Assembly: GCF_000510265.1 (NCBI RefSeq)
Contig: NZ_CP006745.1
Location: 553,444 to 617,443 of the forward strand
From: Candidatus Endolissoclinum faulkneri L5
GTDB taxonomy: Bacteria > Pseudomonadota > Alphaproteobacteria > Thalassobaculales > Thalassobaculaceae
Direction of reading: 5' to 3'
DNA: 64,000 nucleotides
Positions 11,230-21,377 of this stretch are shown piece after piece. The notes beneath the pieces were generated by a model that made no database searches, had not been told where the DNA came from, and saw nothing but the letters and a program-made list of their open reading frames with translations. The translations under genes were made by a program, and so were the position numbers. The first letter of the stretch is position 1, and the number at the start of each line of letters is the position of its first letter.

Positions 11230-11440
11230 GTGTTTAGGACACCTTAAAAATCAATATTAGTACTTACAACTTATATTTAGGCTATAAACATTCCTGAATA
11301 ATTAATTCAATTGATTGCGTCGACAGTTTACTACGATATGTTAATCAACTCATTAATCATCAACATAATTTACTGCTAGAAACAAAGAGCTACGACCTAA
11401 AAATTATTTAACCATAATATTACACGACATATTTAAGATA

Positions 11441-11470
11441 TATATAAATACCTAATATATAAATACCTAA
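11441..11470. repeat. Exact tandem duplication, 15-bp unit, two copies
   Basis: The unit TATATAAATACCTAA occurs at 11441-11455 and again immediately at 11456-11470 without mismatch. Intergenic, with no relation to the other tandem units in the window. Confidence 0.9.
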
Positions 11471-11895
11471 AAAATAGCTGATTTAACAAAAAATCTCAAT
11501 CATATAGCTGAGTTTAATATAGTGCTAATGATTAATATCCGTTCTTTGCGCATTAATTAGTATTGCTATGCGCATAAAATAACTATTAGGTAATTTGAAA
11601 AAACTTTCTAATTATTAAAGAAACTAATTAAAAAAAACTACTTTAAAAACAGGGCAAAGCTGATGCTAGCGTTCTCTATAAATTGAGCAATAATATTCTG
11701 GCTAATTGATCCTACTTTGGGCTTATCCCATAATAAACTTATAGCTCTAAATTATCCAATGCAGAAAAGATTCCAGAAAACTCATTCATGATCATATATT
11801 TGATTAGTTTAAACTTCTAGCAAAATCATTAAGTTAAGAGAAAAATTGATAATACTTTTAGGTTTGATCGCCGTCAACTTACACAGCATAGCAAA

Positions 11896-11933
11896 ACAAT
11901 TATAACTATATAGCACAATTATAACTATATAGC
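11896..11933. repeat. Exact tandem duplication, 19-bp unit, two copies
   Basis: The unit ACAATTATAACTATATAGC occupies 11896-11914 and is repeated exactly at 11915-11933. Intergenic. Confidence 0.9.
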
Positions 11934-12317
11934 TTTTTTTAATTAATTTTTATACGACAGCCATCAAATGATTTAATTAGCGAGTAAACTTAAAAAATTA
12001 CGCTTCTAACGTAGAACATTTAGTTGGTAATTATAACTAGCTTTATCCAAAAACACCGTTTATTAATATAAATCGAATTTGTGTCGATTACGTACAATGA
12101 TAGAGATTTGTACTGAAACTCCCAATCAATTAACTCTGATTAATGGCAATTATCAATAAGATTTGAGTAGCCTGCTTCTTTAGATAATTATCTCTAGTCG
12201 TGAAACATTTCTTATTGGCAACCACAACACGACATTCTAAAGGAGACCTTATTAATGCATTGCATGAAACACGTATTCTAGAGCGCTATTTCAATAAAAT
12301 AGTCTTGATTAATATCC

Positions 12318-12393
12318 TGGTGGGCAGTGACGGGTTCGAACCGCCGACCTAGCGGATGTAAACCGCTCGCTCTCCCAACTGAGCTAACCGCCC
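12318..12393 (-). tRNA. tRNA-Val(UAC)
   Basis: Minus-strand cloverleaf: acceptor GGGCGGT with ACTGCCC, D stem GCTC/GAGC, anticodon stem AGCGG/CCGCT with loop TTTACAT (anticodon UAC), and T arm GGCGG-TTCGAAC-CCGTC. CCA is encoded at 12318-12320. Confidence 0.97.
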
Positions 12394-12842
12394 TGAAAAT
12401 TATTATTAAACGTTAAATTAATAAGCCAAGACAATCCACATCAAACGTAAAACTTACCAACTTTTGTTAAAAATCTATCTTAAAAACTAATGGAATTTTA
12501 GATTAGCATCTACCCGTATTAAGAAATCTAAGAGTAAGATATTTAAATTTTTGCTTCTCTCAGAGAATAAATTTTCAGAGTATTATATAATTAAAAAAGT
12601 AATAAAAGATTTCCTAAATATATTTATTTTCTAACATATTTCATATAGGATCTATTATAAATATTTTAAGCAAGGATCTACCCTTCTCTTTGTCTTATCA
12701 ATCGACTTTCATTAAAATTACAAGCAAAATGTTTTCTCTGTTGTTAATCTTGAGACATAAGCAAAGGTAAGATATCGAGCAATGGAGGTTATCTGACAAG
12801 CATTTATTGAAATATATTTGATTGATCTATAATCTTTTAGCT
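12394..12842. other. Gene-free spacer between tRNA-Val and lon
   Basis: About 450 bases, AT-rich, with no ORF and no recognisable remnant. In many relatives a histone-like hupB lies between lon and these tRNAs. I looked for its sequence on the minus strand and saw none, so the gene appears to be absent rather than merely frameshifted. Confidence 0.5.
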
Positions 12843-15257
12843 TCAGTGCCTTTCTAGATTGTTTACGCATTCAAAAGCTATTGGTTTTGATAAATTGTCC
12901 ATACTAGAATTGTCTGAAGCTATATTTGTAGCATCAATCGGTACGGGTTTTCTTGTCAAGGCATGTTCAATTACCTGATCAACCGTTGATACCTGAATAA
13001 TATTCATACCTTGCTTGACGTTATCTGGAATTTCCGCCATATCTTTATCATTTTCTTTAGGAATTAATATGGTTTTCAAACCACCTCGTAAAGCAGCAAG
13101 AAGCTTCTCCTTTAATCCTCCTATAGGTAACACTCTACCTCGGAGCGTTATTTCTCCGGTCATAGCTAAATCTCTACGTACTGGAATACCAGTTAGAACA
13201 GAAACTATGGAAGTAACCATTGCTATGCCGGCTGATGGACCATCTTTTGGAGTAGCACCTTCTGGTACGTGAACGTGTATATCTGAATCTTCAATAACTC
13301 TAGATTGAATACCAAAGGTAAGAGATCGGGATTTTACGAATGACTCGGCTGCCTGGACTGATTCTTTCATCACATCACCAAGTTTACCAGTAGAGGTCAC
13401 TTTACCTTTACCAGGCAATGTTAAAGCTTCAATCGACAACAGTTCGCCACCTACCTCAGTCCATGCTAGACCAGTGGTAACACCCACCATGTCAGACTCT
13501 TCTATCTCACTAGAACGATATCGATGAACGCCTGCAAAATCCTCAAGATTTTTTAGGGTAATAGCTACCTCCTTCTTTCCATTTTGCGCAATTTTTTTAA
13601 CCGCTTTACGAGCTAGATTAGCCAGCTCACGTTCCAAATTCCGCACGCCAGCTTCACGAGTATAATAACGTATTAGATCGTATAGTGCTTCATCAGAAAT
13701 TGTCCATTCATCTTTTCTTAAACCATGATTATGAATTTGCTTATCGATTAGATGATGACGCGCGATTTGCACCTTATCATACTCAGTGTAGCCAGAAAGC
13801 CGAATAATCTCCATGCGATCAAGCAATGGCTGTTGCATGCGGAGAGTATTTGCTGTAGTAACAAACATGACCTCAGAAAGATCATAATCGACTTCGAGAT
13901 AATGATCTTGGAAGCTATTATTTTGTTCTGGGTCGAGTACCTCTAGAAGAGCCGAAGACGGATCACCCCGATAGTCCTGACCAAGCTTATCAATTTCGTC
14001 AAGTAGAAACAAAGGGTTAGAAGTCTTAGCCTTCTTCATACCTTGGACGATCTTACCCGGCATGGCCCCTATATAAGTTCGTCGATGGCCCCGTATTTCA
14101 GCTTCATCGCGTACACCGCCAAGAGACATACGAACAAAATTACGACCAGTTGCCTTAGCAATTGATTTACCGAGCGAGGTTTTGCCAACACCTGGAGGAC
14201 CAACCAAGCATAGTATTGAGCCTTTTATTTTTCCTACTCTAGCCTGAACCGCAAGGTACTCCAGTATTCGTTCTTTAATCTTTTCTAAACCGTAATGGTC
14301 AGAATCAAGCACCACCTCTGCATGAGAGAGATCGCTTTTTATCTTGGAACGTTTTTTCCAAGGTACATTAACTAGCCAGTCAAGATAGTTGCGCACCACC
14401 GCTGTTTCAGCGGACATTTGGCTCATGTTGCGAAGTTTCTTGAACTCTTGAACAGCTTTTTCCTTGGCTTCTTTAGAAAATTTGGTCTTATTAATTCTCT
14501 CTTCCAGCTCAGAAAGATCATCGCGACCCTCATCAGTTTCTCCTAGCTCCTTCTGGATGGCTTTCATTTGCTCATTTAGATAGTATTCGCGCTGAGTCTT
14601 TTCCATCTGTCGCTTCACTCTAGTGCGAATCCGCTTCTCCACTTGGAGAACACTAATTTCACCTTCCATAAAACCGTAAACACGTTCCAACCGATCCATC
14701 ACCCCAACACTTTCTAGAAGCTCCTGCTTATCAGAGATCTTTAAAGCAAGATGTGATGCAATCGTATCCGCAAGTCGTGCAGGGTCTTCGATTTGGTTGA
14801 CAGACATTAATACTTCAGGTGGAATTTTTTTATTAAGCTTTATGTATTGTTCAAATTGACTAATCACTGCACGAGACAATGCTTCAACTTCCTGCTTGTC
14901 TCCCTCATCTTCCTCTATAACTTCTGCTTCAGCCTCGAAGAAGGCTACGTTGGAAGTATAGCGATGAATTTTCGCCCTCCTTCCGCCCTCAACTAGAACC
15001 TTCACTGTTCCGTCAGGGAGTTTTAAGAGCTGCAACACAGTACCTATGGTACCAATTTTGTAGATATCATCTGGTGCAGGATCGTCGTCTGCAGCGTTAC
15101 GCTGAGTTACGAGAAGAATCTTTTTATTATCACTCATAACGTCTTCGAGAGCCCGTACAGATTTATCTCGTCCTACAAAAAGCGGTACGATCATATGCGG
15201 AAACACTGCGATGTCTCGGAGCGGTAGCAGTGGATAGACCTCGTTTCCTGCGGTCAC
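12843..15257 (-). CDS. lon: ATP-dependent protease Lon
   Basis: 804 residues. It is a soluble homo-oligomeric AAA+ serine protease that degrades misfolded and regulatory proteins. Order: LonB-type N-domain (about 8-200), coiled coil, ATPase with Walker A GPPGVGKTSLGKSIA and Walker B LFLLDEIDKL, then the peptidase domain with Ser675 in KDGPSAGIAM and Lys718 in GGLKEKLLAA; the 43-residue spacing matches the E. coli dyad. The start is GTG (15255-15257) with GAGGG at 15266-15270, 8 bases upstream. It stands at the 3' end of the tig-clpP-clpX-lon run. Confidence 0.97.
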   Translation of the reverse strand: MTAGNEVYPLLPLRDIAVFPHMIVPLFVGRDKSVRALEDVMSDNKKILLVTQRNAADDDPAPDDIYKIGTIGTVLQLLKLPDGTVKVLVEGGRRAKIHRYTSNVAFFEAEAEVIEEDEGDKQEVEALSRAVISQFEQYIKLNKKIPPEVLMSVNQIEDPARLADTIASHLALKISDKQELLESVGVMDRLERVYGFMEGEISVLQVEKRIRTRVKRQMEKTQREYYLNEQMKAIQKELGETDEGRDDLSELEERINKTKFSKEAKEKAVQEFKKLRNMSQMSAETAVVRNYLDWLVNVPWKKRSKIKSDLSHAEVVLDSDHYGLEKIKERILEYLAVQARVGKIKGSILCLVGPPGVGKTSLGKSIAKATGRNFVRMSLGGVRDEAEIRGHRRTYIGAMPGKIVQGMKKAKTSNPLFLLDEIDKLGQDYRGDPSSALLEVLDPEQNNSFQDHYLEVDYDLSEVMFVTTANTLRMQQPLLDRMEIIRLSGYTEYDKVQIARHHLIDKQIHNHGLRKDEWTISDEALYDLIRYYTREAGVRNLERELANLARKAVKKIAQNGKKEVAITLKNLEDFAGVHRYRSSEIEESDMVGVTTGLAWTEVGGELLSIEALTLPGKGKVTSTGKLGDVMKESVQAAESFVKSRSLTFGIQSRVIEDSDIHVHVPEGATPKDGPSAGIAMVTSIVSVLTGIPVRRDLAMTGEITLRGRVLPIGGLKEKLLAALRGGLKTILIPKENDKDMAEIPDNVKQGMNIIQVSTVDQVIEHALTRKPVPIDATNIASDNSSMDNLSKPIAFECVNNLERH

Positions 15258-15389
15258 GTTAATTGCCCTCGATAATAAAAAGCGTTACCCTCGCTATGTA
15301 AACATCGTAGCGCCTCACGAGGGTCATGAACCATAGCGCTCGAAACATATTAGGTGGCGAGCGCTCACCTAAGGATCAAGACTTTTGAT

Positions 15390-16658
15390 TTATAAGCCAG
15401 CTTTTGCTTCTTCAGAACTTTCTCCATAAACAAATATTGGCCTTGCGCTCGCAGAAATCACATCAGCATTTATGATAATTTCCTCGAGATCTTTTGAATT
15501 TGGTAGATCATACATGGGGTCAAGCAAAATGTTTTCCAGAATCGATCGCAGGCCACGGGCACCAGTCTTTCGTTCGATAGCCTTCTGTGCGATAGCACAC
15601 ATAGCATCATCACGAAACTCAAGTTTTACTTCCTCCATTTCAAATAGTCTCTGGTATTGCTTTATTAGAGCATTCTTCGGCTTGGTCAGAATCTCTATTA
15701 ATGTTGATTTATCCAGATCTTCAAGGGTTGCTATGACGGGCAAACGACCAATAAATTCAGGTATTAGGCCAAATTTAAGCAAATCATCTGGCTCAACATT
15801 TTTCAATATTTCGCCGGTACGACGCTCATCTGGTGCTCGTATATCAGCCCCAAAGCCAATGGAAGAATCCTTCGAAATAATCTTTTCTAATCCATCAAAA
15901 GCACCGCCACAAATAAATAAAATATTAGTTGTATCTACTTGCAAAAATTCCTGCTGAGGATGTTTGCGCCCCCCTTGGGGTGGCACGCTAGCAACAGTAC
16001 CTTCCATAATTTTTAGCAGCGCTTGCTGAACGCCTTCACCCGATACGTCGCGAGTTATTGAAGGATTAGCCGACCTACGACTAATTTTATCGACTTCATC
16101 AATATATACAATACCACGTTGAGCTCTGTCAACATTATAATCAGCAGCTTGAAGGAGCTTAAGTATTATATTTTCTACATCTTCACCTACATAACCAGCC
16201 TCAGTCAAGGTAGTAGCGTCTGACATAGTGAACGGTACATCAATGATTCTAGCTAACGTATGAGCAAGCAAAGTCTTTCCGCAGCCGGTTGGACCAATTA
16301 GCAGTATATTTGACTTTGCCAGCTCAACGTCATTATTTTTCTGGATGTGCTTAAGACGTTTGTAATGATTATGCACCGCCACAGCAAGTATGCGCTTAGC
16401 TTTGCATTGACTTATCACATAATCATCAAGCACTTGACAAATCTCTTGTGGAGTAGGAATGCCATCGCGGGACTTAACTAGTGTGGTCTTGTGTTCCTCT
16501 CGAATAATTTCTGTACATAAATCAACGCACTCGTCGCAGATAAAAACAGTCGGTCCAGCGATTAGCTTACGTACTTCATGCTGACTCTTTCCGCAGAATG
16601 AGCAATGCAAAGTATTCTTAGATTCGTTGGAGCCTCTGCCGCTAGCAGCTTTGTTCAT
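15390..16658 (-). CDS. clpX: ClpX, ATPase subunit of ClpXP protease
   Basis: 422 residues, family length. It is a hexameric unfoldase that feeds substrates to ClpP. The N-terminal C4 zinc-binding domain is visible ([11 protein letters not shown]...CDECVDLC), then Walker [16 protein letters not shown], Walker [12 protein letters not shown] and the SSIGFGADI stretch containing the IGF-type ClpP-docking loop. ATG start. The 246-base spacer from clpP contains an exact tandem duplication. Confidence 0.97.
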   Translation of the reverse strand: MNKAASGRGSNESKNTLHCSFCGKSQHEVRKLIAGPTVFICDECVDLCTEIIREEHKTTLVKSRDGIPTPQEICQVLDDYVISQCKAKRILAVAVHNHYKRLKHIQKNNDVELAKSNILLIGPTGCGKTLLAHTLARIIDVPFTMSDATTLTEAGYVGEDVENIILKLLQAADYNVDRAQRGIVYIDEVDKISRRSANPSITRDVSGEGVQQALLKIMEGTVASVPPQGGRKHPQQEFLQVDTTNILFICGGAFDGLEKIISKDSSIGFGADIRAPDERRTGEILKNVEPDDLLKFGLIPEFIGRLPVIATLEDLDKSTLIEILTKPKNALIKQYQRLFEMEEVKLEFRDDAMCAIAQKAIERKTGARGLRSILENILLDPMYDLPNSKDLEEIIINADVISASARPIFVYGESSEEAKAGL

Positions 16659-16785
16659 GGTTCACGGCCCTGTAGATCTAAAATGTAATGCAATTATAAT
16701 GTTCTCGATTGTATTATATAACAAAACATCATTTTTGACGATAATTGCTGAATATGCAATTAGACTAAAATATTAGTATCTATAT

Positions 16786-16831
16786 ACAAGAAGCATTTAT
16801 GATAAAATACAAGAAGCATTTATGATAAAAT
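16786..16831. repeat. Exact tandem duplication, 23-bp unit, two copies
   Basis: A 23-base unit beginning ACAAGAAGCATTTATG at 16786-16808 is repeated without change at 16809-16831, in the spacer between clpP and clpX. Confidence 0.92.
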
Positions 16832-16904
16832 ACTCTCGTCTAATAGAAGATGAGAAACCGGACATAGCTTTTCCTGTATTACAAAAAAGATTATATCTCA
16901 TGTG

Positions 16905-17540
16905 TTAGACTGTAGCATCTTTTGCAAGATCAATACGCTTGTTGATTACTTTGTCAATTGTTCCAAAACCTTTTGCAGTCTCTGGTGTCATAAAATTATC
17001 TCGTTCCATAGCCTTCTCGATTTTATCTAATTTTTGCCCAGTATGCTTCACATAAATTTGATTAAGGCGTGAACGGACTGCTAATATCTCACGAGCATGT
17101 ATCTCGATATCGGTAGCCTGGCCCTGGAATCCTCCAGATGGCTGATGAATCATTATTCTAGCATTTTTTAATGCATAACGCTTTCCGTTTGCTCCGGCGG
17201 TCAACAACAAAGAGCCCATTGAGGCAGCTTGACCAATGCAAACAGTCGATACATCAGGGCGAATATATTCCATTGTATCGTACATAGCTAATCCAGATGT
17301 GACTATGCCACCAGGCGAATTAATATACATCGAAATATCTTTAGCCGGATTTTCAGCTTCCAAGAATAACAGTTGCGCACATACCACGCTTGCAACTGCA
17401 TCATTTATTGGCCCCATAACAAAAACAATTCGCTCTTTAAGTAAACGCGAATATATATCGTAGGCACGCTCACCGCGATTTGTTTTTTCAACCACCATTG
17501 GGACTAAGTAGTTCATGTAAAATTCGGCCGGATCGGCCAT
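16905..17540 (-). CDS. clpP: ClpP, proteolytic subunit
   Basis: 211 residues. It is a tetradecameric serine protease partnered by ClpX. The catalytic triad is visible: Ser107 in [11 protein letters not shown], His132 in MIHQPSGG and Asp at about 180 in [10 protein letters not shown] short N-terminal propeptide region ([20 protein letters not shown]) precedes the mature fold. ATG start; it lies between tig and clpX on the same strand. Confidence 0.97.
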   Translation of the reverse strand: MADPAEFYMNYLVPMVVEKTNRGERAYDIYSRLLKERIVFVMGPINDAVASVVCAQLLFLEAENPAKDISMYINSPGGIVTSGLAMYDTMEYIRPDVSTVCIGQAASMGSLLLTAGANGKRYALKNARIMIHQPSGGFQGQATDIEIHAREILAVRSRLNQIYVKHTGQKLDKIEKAMERDNFMTPETAKGFGTIDKVINKRIDLAKDATV

Positions 17541-17750
17541 TGCGCTTATTCCTTAAATTCTTGTTAATAGAGTCGTTGTCCGACTTTTGTATTAAGCATG
17601 ATGTCTTTAATCATACTAAGGATAATCTTAAAAAATTTAGATATTTAAGTATTAACCTTTTAAGAGTATTTTTAACCTTATTATTGCTGCTGTTTTGTTG
17701 CTATCTATTAATACTCAGATGAGAATTTTTATTCTTCGTTCATCTTGGTT

Positions 17751-19148
17751 TTAAGTCTTGCTATTGGCCTCTAAAGCGCGAAAAAAAAGTTCATCCACGC
17801 TTACGTTATTGTCTTTAACTTTAGCAGACTTTATTACAAAATCAATCACTTTATCTTCTAGTAGGGATGCTCTAATTTGACTTACAATAATTCGGTTTTT
17901 GCGATATGAGTTGAAGCTAACATGCTCTCGAGTAAGAGACCTGCTAGCTTGTTCCCTGATTGAGCGCAAAACTTCGTCATCAGTCACTTGTATGCTGTTT
18001 TGACGAACAATCGCCGATAGTAGCAAGCCAAAGCGCACACGGCGTTCGGCAATGCCTTGGTAATTAATTTTATCTTGCTCAGATAGTCTATAATTTTTGA
18101 TTATCTCACTAGCACCATGATCATCTCTATAGTCTTTATTGTTTTTTTCTTCGGGCAACTCAAGAAAATTATCTTTTTTGCTTAAATGCTGTAAGGCTTG
18201 ACTAACAATTTTATCGTATTCTCTCTTTACCATTTGCACTGGAGCTATAAAGAAGTTTTTTTCAGCAAGCACATCAAGCAGCTGGCATTTTAGGTGATTG
18301 CGCGTAGCAGCTAAGCATTCGCCTTCTATTATTTCACCAATCGCTTTTTTTAAACTGTTCAGAGAGTCTACTCCGAAGATTTGCGCGAAGGAATCGTTAA
18401 TTTCAATTGGCTTTAGTTCGCGGATTTCTTTTATTGTAACGTTGAATATTGCTTCTTTACCGGCCAGACTTGAGTTAGGGTAGTCTAAGGGCAAGTGGAC
18501 AGTAACTAACTTATTACTCTCGTTAACATTCACATTGATTAATTGTTCTTCGAAACCTGGGATAAGTGTGTTAGAGCCAAGTTTAAGATAATAATCTTTT
18601 CTTGCACAACCCTTGAAAGATTCGCCGTTAATTTTACCATCGAAATCTATAACTATCACATCACCTAACTTAGAGAGACGCGATTCTTTAATCGGTGCTG
18701 ATTCTCTTTGACTCTCTGCCATTCGATTAATAGTCTTATTTATTTCACTATCATTAGGTAGTGCTATCAAACGCTCCAGCTCTATTTCAGAAAAATCAAT
18801 ATCTTTAATTTCCGGGATAAGTTCAACTAAAAGTTTGTACTTCAGGTCACTATTCTTTTTGCAAGATATAATCTCAATGCTCGAATGAGAAGGAGATAGG
18901 TCGTGCTCCTCTATAGCGCGTTGTGAGCTTTTGACAATTGAATCTTTGACTATATTATCAAGCAGCGAATCGCCATAGCGTTGTCGTATCAGAACATGTG
19001 GAACTTTGCCAGGACGAAATCCTGGCAATTCTACTTGTTGAGCGAGTCCTATTAAACGGCTAGTTAACTCAGCCTCTAATTCCTGAGCTGGAATAACTAT
19101 CGTGAATTCGCGCATCATTTCACTGCAGAGGTTTTCAGTAACTTGCAT
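17751..19148 (-). CDS. tig: Trigger factor (ribosome-associated chaperone)
   Basis: 465 residues from the ATG at 19148 (MQVTENLCSEMMREFTIVIP), which is how the family starts; the open frame runs back to a GTG at 19163. It binds nascent chains at the ribosomal exit tunnel. The ribosome-docking signature LPGFRPGKVPHVLIRQRYG is intact, followed by an FKBP-type PPIase segment (about 160-245) and the long helical C-terminal arm domain. The C-terminal part is more diverged and Lys/Asn-rich than the N-terminal part. tRNA-Leu lies 93 bases upstream on the same strand and may share its transcript. Confidence 0.95.
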   Translation of the reverse strand: MQVTENLCSEMMREFTIVIPAQELEAELTSRLIGLAQQVELPGFRPGKVPHVLIRQRYGDSLLDNIVKDSIVKSSQRAIEEHDLSPSHSSIEIISCKKNSDLKYKLLVELIPEIKDIDFSEIELERLIALPNDSEINKTINRMAESQRESAPIKESRLSKLGDVIVIDFDGKINGESFKGCARKDYYLKLGSNTLIPGFEEQLINVNVNESNKLVTVHLPLDYPNSSLAGKEAIFNVTIKEIRELKPIEINDSFAQIFGVDSLNSLKKAIGEIIEGECLAATRNHLKCQLLDVLAEKNFFIAPVQMVKREYDKIVSQALQHLSKKDNFLELPEEKNNKDYRDDHGASEIIKNYRLSEQDKINYQGIAERRVRFGLLLSAIVRQNSIQVTDDEVLRSIREQASRSLTREHVSFNSYRKNRIIVSQIRASLLEDKVIDFVIKSAKVKDNNVSVDELFFRALEANSKT

Positions 19149-19241
19149 AATTTGGAATACCACTCGAATGTAGCAATGTTAAGCAATTTAGTAAACAGTG
19201 CTGTTTTACGCGTAAGTAAATTCATTTCTTAATGATAGCGG

Positions 19242-19324
19242 TGCGGGTGGAGGGATTTGAACCCCCAAGGCTTTGAGCCACTGAAACCTAAATCCAGCGT
19301 GTCTACCAATTTCACCACACCCGC
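19242..19324 (-). tRNA. tRNA-Leu(UAG)
   Basis: Minus-strand class II tRNA: acceptor GCGGGTG with CACCCGC, anticodon stem CTGGA/TTCAG with loop TTTAGGT (anticodon UAG), a short variable arm, and T arm with TTCAAAT. After the discriminator A at 19242 the next three bases are CCG, not CCA, so CCA would have to be added by tRNA nucleotidyltransferase, unlike the other two tRNAs here. Confidence 0.95.
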
Positions 19325-19728
19325 CTTTCCTAGAATACCCTAATACAAAATATTTTAATACAAATTTTTTAAGTGATTAGCAATGTGACAGCTAAGAACT
19401 TACCATTGCGCTTGGTCTGCAGATAATGCTTTGTTTATACATTAACATTAACGCAAAAAATTTTTGCAAAACTACTCTGGTTAGTACCATAAAACTTACA
19501 AAATTATTTGGTTGACACCTAAATACAATTACCTTAAAATAATTACCGTTTAGTTTCTTTATTCAAATGTCGCACGACGGATTATTTTCCATGATAATTT
19601 GTTATCCTCATGAAAATGGTAGCACTATGCAGTGCTTTGTTTATTATTGTTTAAGAGTATTGCATTATCGGTGATTGTGAACAATATGTCAACTTTTTAC
19701 CTGCTCAAACTGCAGAAAGTTCTTGCAC
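19325..19728. other. Spacer between tRNA-Leu and ccoS (divergent)
   Basis: About 400 bases without an ORF. It holds a sigma-70-like promoter candidate (19512-19540) pointing toward ccoS and, near 19620, a small hairpin AGCACT-ATGC-AGTGCT. Nothing else recognised. Confidence 0.5.
19512..19540 (+). promoter_or_regulatory. Candidate sigma-70 promoter upstream of ccoS
   Basis: TTGACA (19512-19517), a 17-base spacer, then TAAAAT (19535-19540). The consensus -35 and ideal spacing are unusual in this AT-rich background, but the site is about 190 bases before ccoS, so the link to that gene is inferred. Confidence 0.4.
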
Positions 19729-19881
19729 ATGATAGTATTATCGATACTAATTCCTGCAGCCCTAGCTCTTAGTCTGATTGGACTTTTTGCTTTTATTTGG
19801 GCTCTTGGATCGAGCCAATTCGAGGATTTGGAAGGAGCTGCGGAGCGCATTTTGCTGCCGGATAATTACAACAGCAAGTAA
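19729..19881 (+). CDS. ccoS: CcoS, cbb3-type cytochrome oxidase maturation protein
   Basis: A 50-residue ORF. The sequence starts MIVLSILIPAALALSLIG, one membrane helix (about 3-24), then FAFIWALGSSQFEDLEGA and a short polar tail ending LLPDNYNSK. This is the FixS/CcoS pattern: a single helix with a conserved F.W...S.Q..DL..... segment. In relatives CcoS is needed to insert haem b and CuB into CcoN, and its gene follows ccoI. Here it stands alone, about 4 kb before ccoNOPGH on the same strand, with no ccoI in the window. ATG start at 19729; stop TAA. Confidence 0.85.
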   Translation: MIVLSILIPAALALSLIGLFAFIWALGSSQFEDLEGAAERILLPDNYNSK

Positions 19882-20054
19882 TTAATTAAGTAAAGCACTA
19901 TAAAATTTGTTTTTATTTTTAGCAAAGCTGGTCTGATGTTTGCATATCTTTACAATGGCGTTCGTATCGCGGTTACATTTTAGGTTTTTACTGCCAGCAG
20001 TATATTCTTTTCCTACAAGGAGTTGCGTTCTTAATCTCCTATACTTTTTCTAAG

Positions 20055-21377
20055 TTATTGGATAAAACGCGCTGGTTTGCCAAGTGCAGTACCTATAAGC
20101 TCGTCATCGCGCATAATTATATTTCCACGTAATACGGTAGCTATTGGCCAGCCTATTACCATCTTGCCGTCAAAAGGCGTCCATCCGCACTTGCTGTCAA
20201 TCCATTTATTGGTAATTTCGCGTTTGGCATTGAGGTCTACTAATGTTAGGTCAGCGTCCCAGCCCTTGACGATTCTCCCCTTGCCAAGAATGCCATAAAC
20301 TCGATGTGGGCCTGCTGAAGTCAAATCAACTAATCTGGCTAGAGTCAAACGACCAGCATTCATGTGGTCTAGTAGCAATGGGAGCATTGTTTGTACACCA
20401 GGTAATCCAGATGGACTAGATGGATAAGGCAGCTGCTTTTCCTCTAAGGTATGTGGTGCATGATCAGATCCTATTACGTCTATAGTACAATCAGCGATTG
20501 CTGCCCATAGGGCTTTTTGATGCTTTTGTGTACGTACTGGAGGATTTATTTGCGCTAGTGAACCAAGGCGCTCGTAACATTCCGGGCCTACCATGGTAAG
20601 ATGATTGATGGTGGCTTCAACTGTAGCGATCTCTTTGTGTTCAGACAAGAATTCTATTTCTTCAGCGCAGCTGATATGTAACATGTGTAACAAGCGCTCT
20701 GATTGCCTGTTTAGTCGAATAATTCGTTGGGTAGCTTTCAATGCAGAATCAGTTGATCGCCAGATTGGATGAGCGCGTGAATGCCCACAAATTTTAGCAA
20801 TTTGCTCTCTTTTACGGAGTATATCATCATCTTCTGCATGAATGGCGATTCTGCGTTTGCCATTATTTAAAACTTTTGCTAGAAGTTCGTCGTCGTTCAT
20901 TAAGAGACAGCCTGTAGATGATCCCATAAATACTTTAATACCCGCGCAGCCACTAGACAGTTCAAGATTTCTTAACGTGTGAATATTCTCTTGAGTTGCT
21001 CCTATAAAATATGCGTGATCACACCAGGTATTTGCCTTTGAACGTGCAAGCTTGCAATTAAGGTCGATTTCTGACACAGTAGGCGGTAGTGTGTTTGGCA
21101 TTTCGAAGATGGTAGTGACACCACCTTTAGCGGCCGCACGGCAGCCATGGTAAATGCTTTCTTTGTGCTCGAGACCCGGTTCACGAAAATGGACATGAGT
21201 ATCAATTATTCCTGGCAGAACAGTTAAGCCAGAAGCATTGATTACTTCATTGGCTTCGGCTGTTACTAGATTGCCCATCCCAGAAATTTTGCCGTCATTT
21301 ATCGATAGATCTATCCTTTCTAGTCCGGACGGAGTGAAAACTTCACCACCTTTCACAATAAGGTCACAATATTTCAT
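20055..21377 (-). CDS. pyrC: Dihydroorotase (class I type)
   Basis: 440 residues from the ATG at 21377 (MKYCDLIVKGGEVF); the frame extends to a TTG 18 bases upstream. It is an amidohydrolase-fold enzyme of pyrimidine synthesis that interconverts N-carbamoyl-aspartate and dihydroorotate. Visible are the metal site PGIIDTHVHFREPG, the Lys expected to be carboxylated in AGIKVFMGSS, and VIGSDHAPHTLEEK with the catalytic Asp. Allantoinase and dihydropyrimidinase are close relatives, but the HVHFREPG plus SDHAPH combination and the pathway context (pyrG also present) favour dihydroorotase. No neighbour on its strand. Confidence 0.88.
   Translation of the reverse strand: MKYCDLIVKGGEVFTPSGLERIDLSINDGKISGMGNLVTAEANEVINASGLTVLPGIIDTHVHFREPGLEHKESIYHGCRAAAKGGVTTIFEMPNTLPPTVSEIDLNCKLARSKANTWCDHAYFIGATQENIHTLRNLELSSGCAGIKVFMGSSTGCLLMNDDELLAKVLNNGKRRIAIHAEDDDILRKREQIAKICGHSRAHPIWRSTDSALKATQRIIRLNRQSERLLHMLHISCAEEIEFLSEHKEIATVEATINHLTMVGPECYERLGSLAQINPPVRTQKHQKALWAAIADCTIDVIGSDHAPHTLEEKQLPYPSSPSGLPGVQTMLPLLLDHMNAGRLTLARLVDLTSAGPHRVYGILGKGRIVKGWDADLTLVDLNAKREITNKWIDSKCGWTPFDGKMVIGWPIATVLRGNIIMRDDELIGTALGKPARFIQ

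Larger units (their letters stand above)
11230..12317. other. Gene-free spacer between tRNA-Asp and tRNA-Val
   Basis: About 1.1 kb of AT-rich sequence with stops in all frames and no coding match. It holds two exact tandem duplications (11441-11470 and 11896-11933), listed separately. The two tRNA genes are usually only tens of bases apart, so this spacer is expanded or is what remains of eroded DNA. Confidence 0.6.

Noticed and set aside
10942-11247. A 101-codon plus-strand ORF containing GVTGLEPAASGVTGQRSNQL
   Set aside because: This is the antisense translation of tRNA-Asp, a well-known source of false proteins; the rest is AT-rich upstream sequence of nuoA.
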